64,000 bases of DNA from Paracoccaceae bacterium (GCA_022824005.1 JAJEBG010000031.1:62001-126000), one strand, 5' to 3'; positions 24,176 to 35,403 are shown, numbered from the stretch's first letter. Notes: generated from the sequence alone by a model not told the origin. Translations and numbers: made by a program.

Positions 24176-26110
24176 GTGACCATTCAATCTAACAACAGAA
24201 AAAGCGGAAAAATCTATCAAGCTGTTTATCAAAGTTGGCTGCACGACCCTGAAAAATTTTGGATGCAAACGGCGGAGGCGGTGGATTGGTTTAGAAAACC
24301 GAGCCAAGCCCTCTTTGAACAGAAGGCCCCATTCTATAGCTGGTTTGATGACGGTCAGATCAACACTTGTTGGAACGCTGTCGACCGTCATGTCGAAAAC
24401 GGCCTCGGTGAACAGCCAGCCATCTACTATGACAGCCCTGTGACGGGTCACAAACGAACAATTTCATATCATCAACTCCAAGATGAGGTCGCCAAAATTG
24501 CCGGTGGCATGGCCGCGAGGGGCGTTCAACCAGGTGATCGCGTCATCATTTATATGCCAATGATTCCTGAAACCATTGTCGCTATGCTCGCCTGTGCCCG
24601 TATCGGCGCGATCCATTCTGTCGTTTTTGGGGGATTCGCGGCCGCCGAATTGGCGGTTCGAATATCACATTGTCGGCCCAAAGCCATTCTATCAGCATCC
24701 TGTGGCATTGAACCCAACCGCGTGGTTGATTACAAACCCCTCCTTGACCAATCCATTGAATTGGCCGATCACAAACCCGATTTCTGCGTGATTTTTCAGC
24801 GTGACATTCAAGCGGCGACTTTGGACAGTCGAAGAGATATCGATTGGGAAGTCTTTCGTGGTGAAGCCAAAGATGTCCCTTGCTTACCGCTGGCCGGAAA
24901 TCATGCTGCCTATATCCTTTACACTTCAGGAACGACGGGCGCGCCAAAAGGTATCGTGCGACCGACCGGCGGCCATATAGTGGCGTTGCAATGGACTATG
25001 AAAAATATTTATGGGCTGAATCCCGGCGATGTTTTTTGGACAGCTTCAGATTTAGGTTGGGTTGTCGGTCATTCATATATCTGCTACGCGCCGCTCATAT
25101 GCGGGAATCCCACCGTTCTCTATGAGGGAAAGCCCGTGGGAACACCTGATGCCAGTGCGTTCTGGCGAGTCATATCTGAATATGACGTGAAAGCATTGTT
25201 CACCGCCCCCACGGCCTTCCGCGCTATCAAACGACAAGACCCTGATGGCGCGCTGCCAAGACAGTTCGACCTCACGGGATTGCGCACATTATTCTTGGCC
25301 GGTGAGCGGGCCGACCCTGATACAATCGAATGGGCTGAGAGACACCTCAATGTCCCCGTGATCGATCATTGGTGGCAAACGGAAACGGGTTGGGCCATCG
25401 CCGGCAATCCCGTCGGCATCGAATGCTTGCCAGTCAAGCCAGGTTCAATCACTTTGCCGATGCCGGGATACGAAATATCAATTTTGGATGAGAAAGGCCA
25501 AATTATGGCCCCGGGTGAGCTCGGTACCATCGCGATCAAACTTCCCCTACCACCCGGCACACTCTCGACAATGTGGGAAGCGGATGATCGTTACCAAGAT
25601 GGCTATCTGTCTCAATTTCCGGGTTACTATGTCACAGGAGACGCTGGAATAATTGACGAAGATGGGTATGTCTATGTCATGTCCCGCACCGATGATGTGA
25701 TTAATGTCGCCGGTCACCGACTTTCAACCGGCGCATTTGAAGAAGTCTTAACCCGTCATCCCGATATCGCTGAATGTGCGGTCATTGGCGTCAAAGATGA
25801 ACTCAAAGGGCAATTGCCTATGGCATTCATCTGTCTAAATTCCGGATCCATCACGCCGCGACAACAGATTGTGACCGATGTCGTGTCCTTGGTTCGCCAA
25901 AAGATTGGCCCCATTGCCGCATTTCACCTAGCGGTCATTGTCGAGCGACTTCCTAAAACCCGTTCCGGCAAAATACTTCGTTCAACCATGGCAAAAATTG
26001 CTGATGGACATCAATTCAAAGTGCCTCCCACCATTGATGATCCGGCCATCATTGGCGAAATCAAAGAGGCACTCTTATTGATCGGTTATCCGATCAATGA
26101 TCAGAATTGA
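24176..26110 (+). CDS. prpE: Propionyl-CoA synthetase
   Basis: An AMP-forming acyl-CoA synthetase of about 644 residues that activates propionate (also acetate). The N-terminus [16 protein letters not shown] and [20 protein letters not shown] with [14 protein letters not shown] are typical of PrpE rather than Acs. The P-loop is [12 protein letters not shown]. Next come [14 protein letters not shown] and [20 protein letters not shown], and the catalytic, acetylatable lysine in [13 protein letters not shown] chose GTG 24176 because GGGGGG ends about five bases before it; TTG and GTG codons exist upstream. It feeds the pcc/scpA genes at 29.6-37 kb. Its stop is six bases before upp. Confidence 0.9.
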   Translation: MTIQSNNRKSGKIYQAVYQSWLHDPEKFWMQTAEAVDWFRKPSQALFEQKAPFYSWFDDGQINTCWNAVDRHVENGLGEQPAIYYDSPVTGHKRTISYHQLQDEVAKIAGGMAARGVQPGDRVIIYMPMIPETIVAMLACARIGAIHSVVFGGFAAAELAVRISHCRPKAILSASCGIEPNRVVDYKPLLDQSIELADHKPDFCVIFQRDIQAATLDSRRDIDWEVFRGEAKDVPCLPLAGNHAAYILYTSGTTGAPKGIVRPTGGHIVALQWTMKNIYGLNPGDVFWTASDLGWVVGHSYICYAPLICGNPTVLYEGKPVGTPDASAFWRVISEYDVKALFTAPTAFRAIKRQDPDGALPRQFDLTGLRTLFLAGERADPDTIEWAERHLNVPVIDHWWQTETGWAIAGNPVGIECLPVKPGSITLPMPGYEISILDEKGQIMAPGELGTIAIKLPLPPGTLSTMWEADDRYQDGYLSQFPGYYVTGDAGIIDEDGYVYVMSRTDDVINVAGHRLSTGAFEEVLTRHPDIAECAVIGVKDELKGQLPMAFICLNSGSITPRQQIVTDVVSLVRQKIGPIAAFHLAVIVERLPKTRSGKILRSTMAKIADGHQFKVPPTIDDPAIIGEIKEALLLIGYPINDQN

Positions 26111-26115
26111 GAAGA

Positions 26116-26748
26116 ATGATGGAACATCTCAACATCGTCAATCATCCGCTCATTCAACACAAATTGACGTTGATGCGGCGACGTGAAACACCCACCGCGA
26201 TCTTCAGACAATTGCTGAAAGAAATCAGCATGCTGCTGGCCTACGAGGGGACACGAGACCTTGAGTTAACGTCACGCCAGATTGAAACGCCGCTCATGGA
26301 AATGGAGGCTCCCGCTCTCGCGGGCAAGAAGTTGGCGCTCATTTCAATCTTGAGGGCAGGAAATGGGCTGCTTGACGGCGTTTTAGAATTGGTTCCTTCA
26401 GCTCGCGTGGGATATATCGGTCTCTTTCGCGATGAAACCACTCTGCAAGCTGTGGAATATTATTTTAAGGTGCCAACGGAGCTCGAAGATCGTTTGGTCA
26501 TTGCCGTCGACCCCATGCTAGCGACAGGAAACTCGGTTATCGCGGCATTGGACCGATTGAAGGAAGCCGGGGCTCAGCGGATTCGCTTTTTGTGTTTGCT
26601 TGCGGCCCCCGAAGGTGTCGACAAGCTGAGGCATTGCCATCCCGATGTACCTGTCTTCACCGCCGCTCTTGACGAGCGCCTCAATGAGAAGGGCTATATT
26701 CTACCCGGACTGGGTGACGCCGGGGATCGATTATATGGGACCAAATAA
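26116..26748 (+). CDS. upp: Uracil phosphoribosyltransferase
   Basis: Converts uracil and PRPP to UMP in pyrimidine salvage. It has about 210 residues. Visible are [39 protein letters not shown] and the PRPP loop [20 protein letters not shown]. The uracil-binding C-terminus is [20 protein letters not shown] 26116 or 26119 follows GAGAAG. It is next to a convergent guanine deaminase gene, making a small nucleobase-salvage pair. Confidence 0.95.
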   Translation: MMEHLNIVNHPLIQHKLTLMRRRETPTAIFRQLLKEISMLLAYEGTRDLELTSRQIETPLMEMEAPALAGKKLALISILRAGNGLLDGVLELVPSARVGYIGLFRDETTLQAVEYYFKVPTELEDRLVIAVDPMLATGNSVIAALDRLKEAGAQRIRFLCLLAAPEGVDKLRHCHPDVPVFTAALDERLNEKGYILPGLGDAGDRLYGTK

Positions 26749-26749
26749 T

Positions 26750-28087
26750 TCAACCACGCTGATGACCATCTGATTTCACACATTTGCCATCAACCCAAAG
26801 AGATCGAACAGCGCGTTCGTCGCCCATCATGATCGTCGGAAACAATTCTTGCCAGATGTCTTCGGCACGCTCGGCTCGTGATGCCAACCCTTCGGTCGAG
26901 CGCAAGTTTAAGACGAGAATATCGGCTTCCTTGCCAACCTCAAGATTGCCAATCACATGATCGAGTTTGAGGGCTTTGGCATTGGCGAGTGTTGCCAAAT
27001 AAACTAGTTGCGAGGGATGAAGGGAAAACCCTTTCAATTGGCCGATTTCATAGCAAGCGGCCATGGTTCGCAACATTGAAAATGATGTGCCTCCACCGGT
27101 ATCGGTGGCCAGTCCGATATTCATTCCTCGCGTTTTTAGTTCGTGAAGGTCAAAGAGGCCCGAGCCGATAAACATATTTGACGTCGGACAGTGAATCAGC
27201 GCCGCTTTTGCTTTTGCCAATCTTACTCTCTCGTGGATTGAAAGGTGGATGGCATGACCATAAAGGCCCCGCTCACGTAGCAGTTTGGCCTCCTCATAGA
27301 CGCCCAAGTAATCTTCCGCTTGAGGAAACCTTTGTTTGACGAGGGCAATTTCTTCTTCCTGCTCGGAAAGATGAGTCTGCATTAGGCAGTCCGGAAACTC
27401 GCTCCATAACTCGCCCAGAGCGCGCAATTGATCAGACGAAGATGTCAGGGCAAATCGAGGTGTGATAACGTAGGAGAGACGGCCACGAGAATGCCATTTG
27501 GTCAATAATGACTTGGAATCGTCATAAGCACTTTGCACCGTATCAACGAGCGCATCTGGTGCATAGCAATCCATACAGGTCTTCCCCGCCAACACTCTCA
27601 TTCCTGTTAGAGTGGCCGCTTCAAAAAATGCCTCAACACTTTCGCGATGAACGGTACAGAACGAGCAAACAGTGGTCGTTCCATTGACAAGAAGTGTCCG
27701 AAGATATTCTTCTGCGACCTCAAAAGCGTAGACAGGATCGGAGAATTTTTCCTCTTCAGGAAAGGTATAATTCTCAAGCCAGTCCAAGAGTCTTTTTCCC
27801 CAACTGCTGACGATCCGGGTTTGCGGATAATGAGCATGCGAATCAATAAATCCCGATAAAATCAAATCTTGACCATAAGACTCCCGCTGAGCTTGAGGAT
27901 ATTTTCGTATCAAATCATCATCTAAACCGAGGTCAAGGATTTTGCCATTTTGAATCAGAACAGCACCATTCGATTGGTGCTGAACCGCGTCGCTCGGTTC
28001 CGACTCCTCAAAGGGGTCCCCTGTAAAGGACAGGGTCTGACCCAACAGCAAATATTGTGTCCCGATATACTGGTCGTTATTGGCCAT
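26750..28087 (-). CDS. guaD: Guanine deaminase
   Basis: A zinc amidohydrolase of 445 residues that deaminates guanine to xanthine. Metal ligands are in GFIDSHAHYPQTRI (HxH), QTHLSEQEEEI, YGHAIHLSIHERV and ATDTGGGTSFSMLRTM. Also typical are CPTSNMFIGSGLFDL and the C-terminal GNLEVGKEADILVLNL. Length and motifs fit GuaD rather than cytosine or S-adenosylhomocysteine deaminases. It is convergent with upp, with their stops nearly touching, and divergent from mgtE. Confidence 0.92.
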   Translation of the reverse strand: MANNDQYIGTQYLLLGQTLSFTGDPFEESEPSDAVQHQSNGAVLIQNGKILDLGLDDDLIRKYPQAQRESYGQDLILSGFIDSHAHYPQTRIVSSWGKRLLDWLENYTFPEEEKFSDPVYAFEVAEEYLRTLLVNGTTTVCSFCTVHRESVEAFFEAATLTGMRVLAGKTCMDCYAPDALVDTVQSAYDDSKSLLTKWHSRGRLSYVITPRFALTSSSDQLRALGELWSEFPDCLMQTHLSEQEEEIALVKQRFPQAEDYLGVYEEAKLLRERGLYGHAIHLSIHERVRLAKAKAALIHCPTSNMFIGSGLFDLHELKTRGMNIGLATDTGGGTSFSMLRTMAACYEIGQLKGFSLHPSQLVYLATLANAKALKLDHVIGNLEVGKEADILVLNLRSTEGLASRAERAEDIWQELFPTIMMGDERAVRSLWVDGKCVKSDGHQRG

Positions 28088-28214
28088 TCTTCACTATGCC
28101 CATCTCATTCATTTCTCGGATCAAGCGCCGCTTGATATCCTGATTCTATGTTGTGTTTATAGGAATTGCGATAAACGATGAGAATGAGTGACATCAGACT
28201 TGAGGATGGCGAAA

Positions 28215-29588
28215 ATGGCACAAACTAACAAAAGAGATGTGAATCTACTCGATCCGATTACGTCGACACTCGTATCTGATCTCAGACAAGCCATTGACGA
28301 TCAAGACCGCGATCGACTGATCCAATTGCTAGAGCCAATTCACCAAGCTGATATTGCCGATTTGCTTGAACAAATTGATCCCGGATTGCGTCACTCGGCG
28401 ATCGAACTGTGGGGGCAAGATGTCGACGGCGAAGTCCTATCCGAACTCGTTGAACCGGTGCAGGCGGAGGTCATGGCCCAGTTGGAGCCCCGTCAATTAG
28501 CCGCCACGCTTCAAAATCTCGAATCTGATGATCTTGTCGATCTGATTGAAGATTTAGATGCCGACGTCCGTGAAGCCATTCTTAACACTCTTGACGAGGC
28601 AAACCGAGCCGCCGTCGAACAATCGTTGCGTTATCCCAAGAACAGCGCGGGTCGATTAATGCAACGGGAAATCGTCATGTTACCGGCGCATTGGAACGTT
28701 GGCGAAGCGATTGATCACATGCGTGATTCCAAAGACTTGCCAGAAGATTTCTATCACCTGATCCTCACCGATCCCAAGGCTCAACTCAAAGGCATGGTGG
28801 CTTTGGGACGTCTGATGGCATCAAACCGCATGACCCAACTCACCGAAATTACCGATGACGATTGTCGATTCGTTCGGGTCACAGAATCACAACAAAATGT
28901 CGCTTATACCTTCAACCAATATCATTTGATTTCGGCCCCCGTGGTTGACGATCATGATCGAGTTGCTGGCATGATCACCATTGATGACGCCATGGCGGTT
29001 CTTGATGAAGAAGCTGAGGAGGACATCTTGCGACTCGCCGGCGTTGGAGACGAGAGTTTGTCTGAACGAGTCTCAGAAGTGGCGGTTCAACGATTCCCAT
29101 GGTTGATTGTCAATCTTGCCACCGCGGTGCTCGCATCAATGGTCATTGATCAATTCTCTCAAACGATTGAAACGCTGGTGGCACTGGCTGTTCTTATGCC
29201 CATCGTCGCGTCCATGGGTGGCAATGCGGGAACACAATCTTTGACCGTCGCCGTACGGGCCCTCGCCACGCGCGACTTAACCCGTTCCAATGCTTTCCGT
29301 GTGATTCGTCGTGAGACTTTTGTCGGCCTGTTTAATGGCGTGGTTTTTGCCACTATTTCCGGCATCATTGGATTGATCTGGTTCGACACGCTCATTCTTG
29401 GATTCGTCATGGGTCTGGCCATGATCATTACCATGACGGCCGCCGCTATCGCTGGCATTCTGATTCCCATCACATTTCACCGAATCAGAATCGATCCTGC
29501 TCTCGCATCAGGTGTCTTCTTGACGACGGTCACCGATTGCATTGGTTTTTTGGCTTTTCTTGGACTGGCGACAATGATCCTTCTTTGA
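28215..29588 (+). CDS. mgtE: Magnesium transporter MgtE
   Basis: A magnesium channel of about 457 residues. The cytosolic N-domain (IHQADIADLLEQIDP repeats) and two CBS domains (NSAGRLMQREIV and ITIDDAMAVLDEEAEEDIL) sense magnesium. A five-helix pore domain follows, with LMPIVASMGGNAGTQSLTVA (selectivity region) and TDCIGFLAFLGLATMILL. I chose ATG 28215, eight bases behind TGAGGA; ATG 28206 or GTG 28188 are alternatives. No M-box-like leader was seen. Confidence 0.93.
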   Translation: MAQTNKRDVNLLDPITSTLVSDLRQAIDDQDRDRLIQLLEPIHQADIADLLEQIDPGLRHSAIELWGQDVDGEVLSELVEPVQAEVMAQLEPRQLAATLQNLESDDLVDLIEDLDADVREAILNTLDEANRAAVEQSLRYPKNSAGRLMQREIVMLPAHWNVGEAIDHMRDSKDLPEDFYHLILTDPKAQLKGMVALGRLMASNRMTQLTEITDDDCRFVRVTESQQNVAYTFNQYHLISAPVVDDHDRVAGMITIDDAMAVLDEEAEEDILRLAGVGDESLSERVSEVAVQRFPWLIVNLATAVLASMVIDQFSQTIETLVALAVLMPIVASMGGNAGTQSLTVAVRALATRDLTRSNAFRVIRRETFVGLFNGVVFATISGIIGLIWFDTLILGFVMGLAMIITMTAAAIAGILIPITFHRIRIDPALASGVFLTTVTDCIGFLAFLGLATMILL

Positions 29589-29608
29589 GCGATCGGCTTC
29601 CTCTTTTG

Positions 29609-31744
29609 TCAAAGACTTTGTTGCTGCTGGCGAATGAGTTTTAGAACTTGAGAAGCCGCATCAGGAATGTGCGTGCCGGGGCCAAACACCGCGCTGACCC
29701 CCGCCTTGGCAAGAAAATCGTGATCCTGAGGTGGAATCACTCCCCCGCATATAACCAAAATCTCCTTGGCATCCGCTTTTTTCAGCTCCTCAATAAGTGA
29801 GGGCACCAAAGTGGTATGAGCAGCGGTCTGTGAACTGATCCCCACGACGTGAACATCATTGTCAAGGGCGGCACGGGCGGTCTCAACAGGCGTTTGAAAC
29901 AGCGGGCCGATATCAACATCAAATCCCATATCTGCGAACGCCGTCGCAATCACTTTGGCTCCCCTGTCGTGACCGTCTTGGCCGATTTTGGCCACCAACA
30001 TCCGGGGACGTCGACCAAATTCCTGAGCGAAGTTTTCAATGTCATTTTGAATGTCAGAAAAAGCTTTATCATTCTGGTAAGCCGCGCCATACACACCCGT
30101 CAAAGTCGTTGTATGAGCGGTATGTCGGCCAAACACATTCTCCATCGCGAGGGAGATTTCGCCGACGGTCGCGCGGGCGCGCGCCGCTTCAATGGCGGCT
30201 TCAAGTAGATTGCCGCCGTGTTGAGCTCGCTTCTCAATTTCTTTGAGTTTTGCCTTGCAGGTGGAATCTTCTCTTTCACGCCGCACCTGTCGAATTCTTT
30301 TGATTTGACCCTCGCGCACTTTTTCATTTTCGATCCGCCTGATGTCAATGTCCTCACGTTCAGCCGGCTGAAATTTATTCACCCCCACGATGACTTCGTC
30401 GCCACGGTCAATCATCGCTTGTCGGCGAGCGGCCGTTTCCTCAATGCGGAGTTTTGGCAAACCCGACACAACCGCCTTGGTCATTCCACCAAGTGCCTCA
30501 ATTTCATCAATGAGTTCCTTCGCCTTGGCGACGAGCTCATCAGTTAATGACTCAACGTAGTATGAACCCGCCAATGGATCGACTGTCTTTGTCACACCGG
30601 TTTCTTCTTGAAGGATGAGTTGGGTGTTGCGAGCAATGCGGGCCGAGAAATCAGTCGGCAAGGCGATGGCTTCATCAAATGCGTTTGTATGGAGAGATTG
30701 GGTTCCACCGAGCACCGCCGCAAGAGCCTCAAAAGCCGTCCGAACGATATTGTTATAGGGATCTTGTGCCTGCAAACTCACTCCACTGGTTTGGCAATGG
30801 GTGCGCAGCATTTTGGAGCGAGGATTCTTGGGTTTGAATTCCTCCATCATCTCACTCCAAAGACGCCTCGCCGCTCTCAACTTTGCGGCTTCCATAAAAA
30901 TGTTCATGCCAATCGCAAAGAAAAACGACAACCGCCCAGCAAAGGCGTCCACGTCCATGCCGCGGGCTAGGACAGCGCGAACATATTCACGCCCATCAGC
31001 GAGAGTATAGGCCAATTCCTGAACCAAACTCGCACCGGCCTCTTGCATGTGATAGCCGGAGATAGAGATAGAGTTAAATCGAGGCATCGATTGGCTGGTA
31101 AACTCAATGATATCGGCGACGATTCGCATTGACGGCTCGGGAGGGTAGACATAGGTGTTTCGAACCATAAACTCCTTGAGAATATCATTCTGAATGGTGC
31201 CTGTGAGTTGCTCGGGGGCGACGCCCTGCTCCTCGGCGGCGACCACAAAACTGGCTAGAACAGGAATGACCGCGCCATTCATCGTCATTGATACAGAAAT
31301 CTTGTCAAGCGGAATGCCGTCAAAGAGAATTTTCATATCTTCAACTGAATCTATGGCCACGCCGGCCTTTCCCACATCTCCCTCAACCCGCGCGTGGTCG
31401 CTGTCATACCCCCGATGAGTCGGCAAATCGAAAGCCACCGAGATGCCCTGTTGCCCTCCGGCTAGCGCCTTTCTGTAGAAAGCATTCGACTCTTCTGCGG
31501 TCGAAAATCCAGCATATTGACGAATCGTCCAAGGTCGGCCCGTATACATTGTGGCACGGGGACCGCGGGTGAAGGGTTCCATCCCGGGCATTTCGTCCTT
31601 GATCCGATCGCTGACGACGTCCTCTTCGGTATAGAGGGGTTTTATTTCAATACCTTCCAGAGTCTCATGTCGAGAGGCCTCGACTGTTTGACCACGACGC
31701 TCCTTTTTGGCGAGCTGGCACCAGTCGTCAAAACTTGAATTCAC
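29609..31744 (-). CDS. scpA: Methylmalonyl-CoA mutase
   Basis: A B12-dependent mutase of 711 residues converting methylmalonyl-CoA to succinyl-CoA. Catalytic-domain segments are [20 protein letters not shown] and [20 protein letters not shown], then [12 protein letters not shown]. The C-terminal cobalamin domain has the lower ligand in [20 protein letters not shown] (DxHxxG), then [16 protein letters not shown]. It is a single chain of the ScpA/MutB type. GTG 31744 is preferred because AAGGTGA precedes it; a TTG at 31762 would add six residues. It sits with pccA and pccB, and its protector MeaB is at 44.3 kb. Confidence 0.96.
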   Translation of the reverse strand: MNSSFDDWCQLAKKERRGQTVEASRHETLEGIEIKPLYTEEDVVSDRIKDEMPGMEPFTRGPRATMYTGRPWTIRQYAGFSTAEESNAFYRKALAGGQQGISVAFDLPTHRGYDSDHARVEGDVGKAGVAIDSVEDMKILFDGIPLDKISVSMTMNGAVIPVLASFVVAAEEQGVAPEQLTGTIQNDILKEFMVRNTYVYPPEPSMRIVADIIEFTSQSMPRFNSISISGYHMQEAGASLVQELAYTLADGREYVRAVLARGMDVDAFAGRLSFFFAIGMNIFMEAAKLRAARRLWSEMMEEFKPKNPRSKMLRTHCQTSGVSLQAQDPYNNIVRTAFEALAAVLGGTQSLHTNAFDEAIALPTDFSARIARNTQLILQEETGVTKTVDPLAGSYYVESLTDELVAKAKELIDEIEALGGMTKAVVSGLPKLRIEETAARRQAMIDRGDEVIVGVNKFQPAEREDIDIRRIENEKVREGQIKRIRQVRREREDSTCKAKLKEIEKRAQHGGNLLEAAIEAARARATVGEISLAMENVFGRHTAHTTTLTGVYGAAYQNDKAFSDIQNDIENFAQEFGRRPRMLVAKIGQDGHDRGAKVIATAFADMGFDVDIGPLFQTPVETARAALDNDVHVVGISSQTAAHTTLVPSLIEELKKADAKEILVICGGVIPPQDHDFLAKAGVSAVFGPGTHIPDAASQVLKLIRQQQQSL

Positions 31745-32099
31745 TGTGTCACCTTTAATCAAACCCTTTACTCACCAATGTTAAGGACTTTTGTGTCGCA
31801 ATTCTAGTTCTGACATTGGCTCAACTGATGGGGATTCCTTGCCACTCCATTGATCACCCCAAGGAAGGTGCTCAGTCGCCTGACAATAGCCATTTGTCAT
31901 AGTGGCTCGGCCTTTCAAGAAATTTCTTGCACTCCTATATCGTAAATCAAATGTCTGGGACTTATATGAGTCTGTATTCGCTCTTCTCCGTTCGCTCACG
32001 CTAATGAGGCCCCATCCCGTGATATCCGATCCGAATTTCTTGCAGATTTCATTGAACTCATTTCTAATGTTTTCAAGCTCACCTTTTTCATTCGGGTGA
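31745..32099. other. Divergent promoter region of scpA and the DUF4174 gene
   Basis: About 355 bases between divergent genes. Open frames exist on both strands (minus strand to 32248, plus strand 31902-32099). They overlap each other and match nothing I know. I treat the stretch as regulatory and could not pick out an operator. Confidence 0.35.
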
Positions 32100-32576
32100 A
32101 TGATGCGTCTTCTCTCTACAGCCACATGTGTCTTCTTTGGTTGCGCATTGATGTTTTTTCTCACCATTTCAAAGGCGGATGAAACTCCACTCGACTCAGA
32201 AGAGTCAAAACTCCAGTTTATTGACATCGTCAATCCAGACCAAGGCACGGTCGATTTAGAACCCTACCTTTGGCGTCATCGCCTGATTGTGCTTTTCGCT
32301 GATTCTCCCAATAATCCGTTGATTGAAGAGCAAATTGAACTGCTTTTGGCCTCAGAAGATGAACTCTTGGATAGAGATATTGTCGTCTTGTCAGACACTG
32401 ACCCATTGGCGAAAACACCGTTGCGGCAAAAACTCCGCCCGCGGGGGTTCGTGGTCATCCTCATTGGCAAGGATGGAGAGGTCAAGTTTCGCAAACCCTT
32501 CCCTTGGTCGGTGCGTGAGATCAGCCGTGCCATTGACAAAATGCCGCTCCGACAATTGGAACTCCAATCAAAATAG
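32100..32576 (+). CDS. DUF4174 family exported protein
   Basis: A 158-residue protein with a signal peptide or N-terminal anchor (LLSTATCVFFGCALMFFLTI). Its DUF4174 domain shows LEPYLWRHRLIVLFADSPNN, RDIVVLSDTD, FVVILIGKDGEVKFRKPFPW and ISRAIDKMPLRQLE. The fold is thought to be thioredoxin-like, but no CxxC is present, so it is not an oxidoreductase of the usual kind. Its function is unknown. In relatives I recall it lying between pccA and the mutase gene, as here. ATG 32100 and 32103 are equally likely. Confidence 0.85.
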   Translation: MMRLLSTATCVFFGCALMFFLTISKADETPLDSEESKLQFIDIVNPDQGTVDLEPYLWRHRLIVLFADSPNNPLIEEQIELLLASEDELLDRDIVVLSDTDPLAKTPLRQKLRPRGFVVILIGKDGEVKFRKPFPWSVREISRAIDKMPLRQLELQSK

Positions 32577-32628
32577 AATTTTTTAAAGGCTAAATCGGCC
32601 GACTCTTTTTTACATCCGTTTCCGACAC

Positions 32629-34629
32629 TCACTCAAATTCCATAATCACGTCGTCAACCGCTAGAATATCACCCGGCTGCGCTTTAACAGATTTGACAAC
32701 AGCGGGACGCTCGGCCTTGAGGATATTCTCCATTTTCATCGCCTCCATCGTACACAAAGCCTGACCAATCTCCACCGAATCACCCACGTTGATATTGATT
32801 GATGAAATTAAACCTGGCATCGGACACAATAGTTTTGATTGCGCAGTGACGTTTTCCTTCACCGGCATGTGGCGCGACATTTCTGCTTGACGAGACGTCC
32901 AGACCTGAATCTCAAGATCAGCACCCCGATAACGTATTCGAAAACCGTTGGTGATCGGATGGACCTTGAAAACCATAGATTCGCCGTCAATTGTCATATG
33001 AGCCAGCGATTGTCCCGGTGTCCATTCAGACGTCATCGCCAATGTCTGATCATCATCAAACCGAACCCGTAAATCATTCAACTCTTCGATCTTCACGCGA
33101 CAAACTTTTTTATCTGCGACGACGACCCAATCGTCGATCATCCGCTGATTTCGTGATGACATTTGACCTGATATTTTTGCGGCGCGAATGGCGACGGTTC
33201 GGTGCATCACAACCGCCGCCGCCATCACTTGGCGCAACTCATCCTGAGATAAGTCTTGGGGGTAAAAGCCGGTTGGAAATTGTTCTTCAATAAAAGCCGT
33301 TGTGGCCTCTCCAGAAACAAATTCAGGATGACCCATGACGGTCGATAGAAAGGGAATATTACAACTGATTCCATCGATTTCGAAACAATCCAGTGCATTG
33401 CGCATCAAAGCGATTGATTTTTCGCGTGACTCCGCCCACGAACATAGTTTTGCGATCATTGGATCGTAATGAACGCTGATCGTGCCTCCCTCATAGACGC
33501 CCGTATCGACGCGCACGGCTTCACTTTGACTCCTTCGATCAGGCGGTTCGGTATATCTCGTTAGACGACCTGTTGAGGGCAAAAAACCACGATAAGGATT
33601 TTCGGCATAGATACGCGACTCCATCGCCCAGCCACTGATTCCGACATCGGACTGGGGAAACCCCAGTCGTTCACCATGGGCAATTCGAAACATCTGCTCT
33701 ACGAGATCAATACCCGTGATCAGTTCCGTCACCGGATGCTCAACCTGAAGCCGGGTATTCATTTCAAGAAAATAGAAATTGCGCTCAGAGTCGACAATAA
33801 ATTCAACCGTTCCAGCTGAATAATAGCCAACGGCTTTAGCCAAGCGGATAGCTTGCTCTCCCATGGCCTTGCGGGTGCTCTCATCAAGAAAAGGAGAAGG
33901 GGCTTCCTCAATGATTTTCTGATTGCGTCGCTGAATCGAACATTCTCGCTCATTGAGGTAAACAAAATTGCCATATTTGTCGGCAAGGATTTGGATTTCA
34001 ATATGGCGTGGGCCGGTGATAAATTTCTCAATGAAAACCCGGTCGTCTCCAAATGCACTCTTCGCCTCATTTTTTGAAGACTGAAACCCTTCAATGACTT
34101 GCGCCTCGTCCCACGCGATGCGCATACCCTTTCCACCGCCCCCCGCCGACGCTTTGATCATCACTGGATAGCCAATCTCATTCGCGACTCGAATGGCATC
34201 TTCATCCGATTCAATTTCGTTCCTATCCCCGGGTACAGTCGTCACTCCCGCTACCGCAGCAATTTTTTTGGACGCGATCTTGTCCCCCATGGCCTCAATC
34301 GCTTGGGGAGGCGGTCCGATAAATTCTAAGTCCTTTTCGGCGGTTAGAATCTCGGCAAATTCTTTGTTTTCTGACAGAAAACCATAGCCGGGATGGATAG
34401 CTTGAACGTCACTCTGTTTGGCGGCCTCAATAATTTTAGGAATTGAAAGATAGGATTCCTGCGCGCTAGCGGGACCAATATGAACGGATTCGTCGGCCAT
34501 TCGGACATGCAGCGCGTCTTGATCCGCGTCCGAATAGACTGCGACAGTCTCAATATTCATCCGCCTCGCCGTCTTTATCACTCGGCAAGCAATTTCACCT
34601 CGATTGGCGATCAGAATTTTCTTGAACAC
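32629..34629 (-). CDS. pccA: Propionyl-CoA carboxylase, alpha (biotin) subunit
   Basis: The biotin carboxylase and biotin carrier subunit, 666 residues. The ATP-grasp carboxylase part begins MFKKILIANRGEIACRVIKT and has KASAGGGGKGMRIAW, ERECSIQRRNQKIIEEAPSP and EMNTRLQVEHPVTE. A middle beta-barrel (BT) domain binds PccB. The carrier domain has biotinylated K632 in EAMKMEN. With PccB it makes methylmalonyl-CoA from propionyl-CoA. An inverted repeat lies about 50 bases upstream. It runs with pccB on the minus strand, with a small lipoprotein gene between them. Confidence 0.96.
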   Translation of the reverse strand: MFKKILIANRGEIACRVIKTARRMNIETVAVYSDADQDALHVRMADESVHIGPASAQESYLSIPKIIEAAKQSDVQAIHPGYGFLSENKEFAEILTAEKDLEFIGPPPQAIEAMGDKIASKKIAAVAGVTTVPGDRNEIESDEDAIRVANEIGYPVMIKASAGGGGKGMRIAWDEAQVIEGFQSSKNEAKSAFGDDRVFIEKFITGPRHIEIQILADKYGNFVYLNERECSIQRRNQKIIEEAPSPFLDESTRKAMGEQAIRLAKAVGYYSAGTVEFIVDSERNFYFLEMNTRLQVEHPVTELITGIDLVEQMFRIAHGERLGFPQSDVGISGWAMESRIYAENPYRGFLPSTGRLTRYTEPPDRRSQSEAVRVDTGVYEGGTISVHYDPMIAKLCSWAESREKSIALMRNALDCFEIDGISCNIPFLSTVMGHPEFVSGEATTAFIEEQFPTGFYPQDLSQDELRQVMAAAVVMHRTVAIRAAKISGQMSSRNQRMIDDWVVVADKKVCRVKIEELNDLRVRFDDDQTLAMTSEWTPGQSLAHMTIDGESMVFKVHPITNGFRIRYRGADLEIQVWTSRQAEMSRHMPVKENVTAQSKLLCPMPGLISSININVGDSVEIGQALCTMEAMKMENILKAERPAVVKSVKAQPGDILAVDDVIMEFE

Positions 34630-34679
34630 AGCTTCTTTACCTCATTCTTCACCTTTCGCACCGCTAAATCTCATTCAAA

Positions 34680-34697
34680 TTTACAAAAATTTGTAAA
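34680..34697. promoter_or_regulatory. Inverted repeat upstream of pccA, candidate operator
   Basis: TTTACAAA-AA-TTTGTAAA is a perfect 8+8 inverted repeat with a two-base spacer, 51 bases upstream of the pccA start. It resembles the TTTGCAAA-type boxes of PccR/RamB-like propionyl-CoA regulators, though the half-sites differ by one base and the spacing is different. Regulation by such a protein is inferred; no pccR gene is seen here. Confidence 0.45.
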
Positions 34698-35103
34698 GTA
34701 AAAAGTCGATAGAACGGGCGGTCTCAATATCTTAATCAGAGATTCATTTGATAATTTGTGTGATTCATCGAGAGATGATTTATCAATGAGACGGCATGGC
34801 TTATCGTCGTATCAGTTTTGTTGCCCATCTCGAAAACATGGTGGGCTTTATTGTTGGGGTTAAGGGACAAAAAAATCATCGCACGGCACCTACTCACTCA
34901 AGGAAAATCTCATTCGTCAAGAAGGATTTGTTGAAATTCCATCAATAATGATAACGAAGAATTAAATCACCCGCTCGTCACAAGCAACAAGTTCCACCCC
35001 ACCGAGAAAGGGTGGCTCACAAACTCCGTTTTAACCCTTTCGGGTCAATATCACGAGACGGGCTATGGCCGACCGTCTGAGACGCAGATGTATGGATGCT
35101 CTA
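34698..35103. other. Gap between pccA and the lipoprotein gene
   Basis: About 400 bases. A 50-codon plus-strand frame starts at ATG 34796 (MAYRRISFVAHLENMVGF) and ends at 34948, without clear ribosome binding site or known relatives. The rest appears non-coding. Confidence 0.3.
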
Positions 35104-35295
35104 TTAATCCAACGCGGTCGCGGCTCCGATTGCACCTCCGACAAGGGCTCCCTCGACCGGCTTATTCCAACCCGTCTGGCCTGCAACGGCACCAACCGTC
35201 CCACCGACCAACGTATTTTCGAGAACTTTTTGGTCACAAGCAGATAAAATGAAGGCCGCAATAAGCGCCAATGACGCCATTTTGATTTTACGCAC
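35104..35295 (-). CDS. Small glycine-zipper lipoprotein
   Basis: A 63-residue protein with a lipoprotein signal, MRKIKMASLALIAAFILSAC, lipobox LSAC. A glycine-zipper repeat follows: TLVGGTVGAVAGQ and ALVGGAIGAATAL. Such proteins are anchored to the outer or inner membrane, and the zipper probably packs helices in the membrane. GTG 35295 is chosen because AGGAG lies seven bases before it; ATG 35280 is possible. It lies between pccB and pccA. A structural role is likely, but its link to propionate metabolism is unknown. Confidence 0.75.
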   Translation of the reverse strand: MRKIKMASLALIAAFILSACDQKVLENTLVGGTVGAVAGQTGWNKPVEGALVGGAIGAATALD

Positions 35296-35403
35296 TTGTT
35301 TTCTCCTGAATCGCCATGGTTGGATCTGATCTTGAAGCTCGTTTAGCAAATTGCCATGAAATCAGCAAGTCTTCTTGTGGGTGGGCGCATGAAGATATTC
35401 ACC

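Noticed and set aside
31781..32248. Minus-strand frame of 155 codons upstream of scpA
   Set aside because: It overlaps the start of the DUF4174 gene, has no known family and no ribosome binding site, and competes with another frame on the plus strand.
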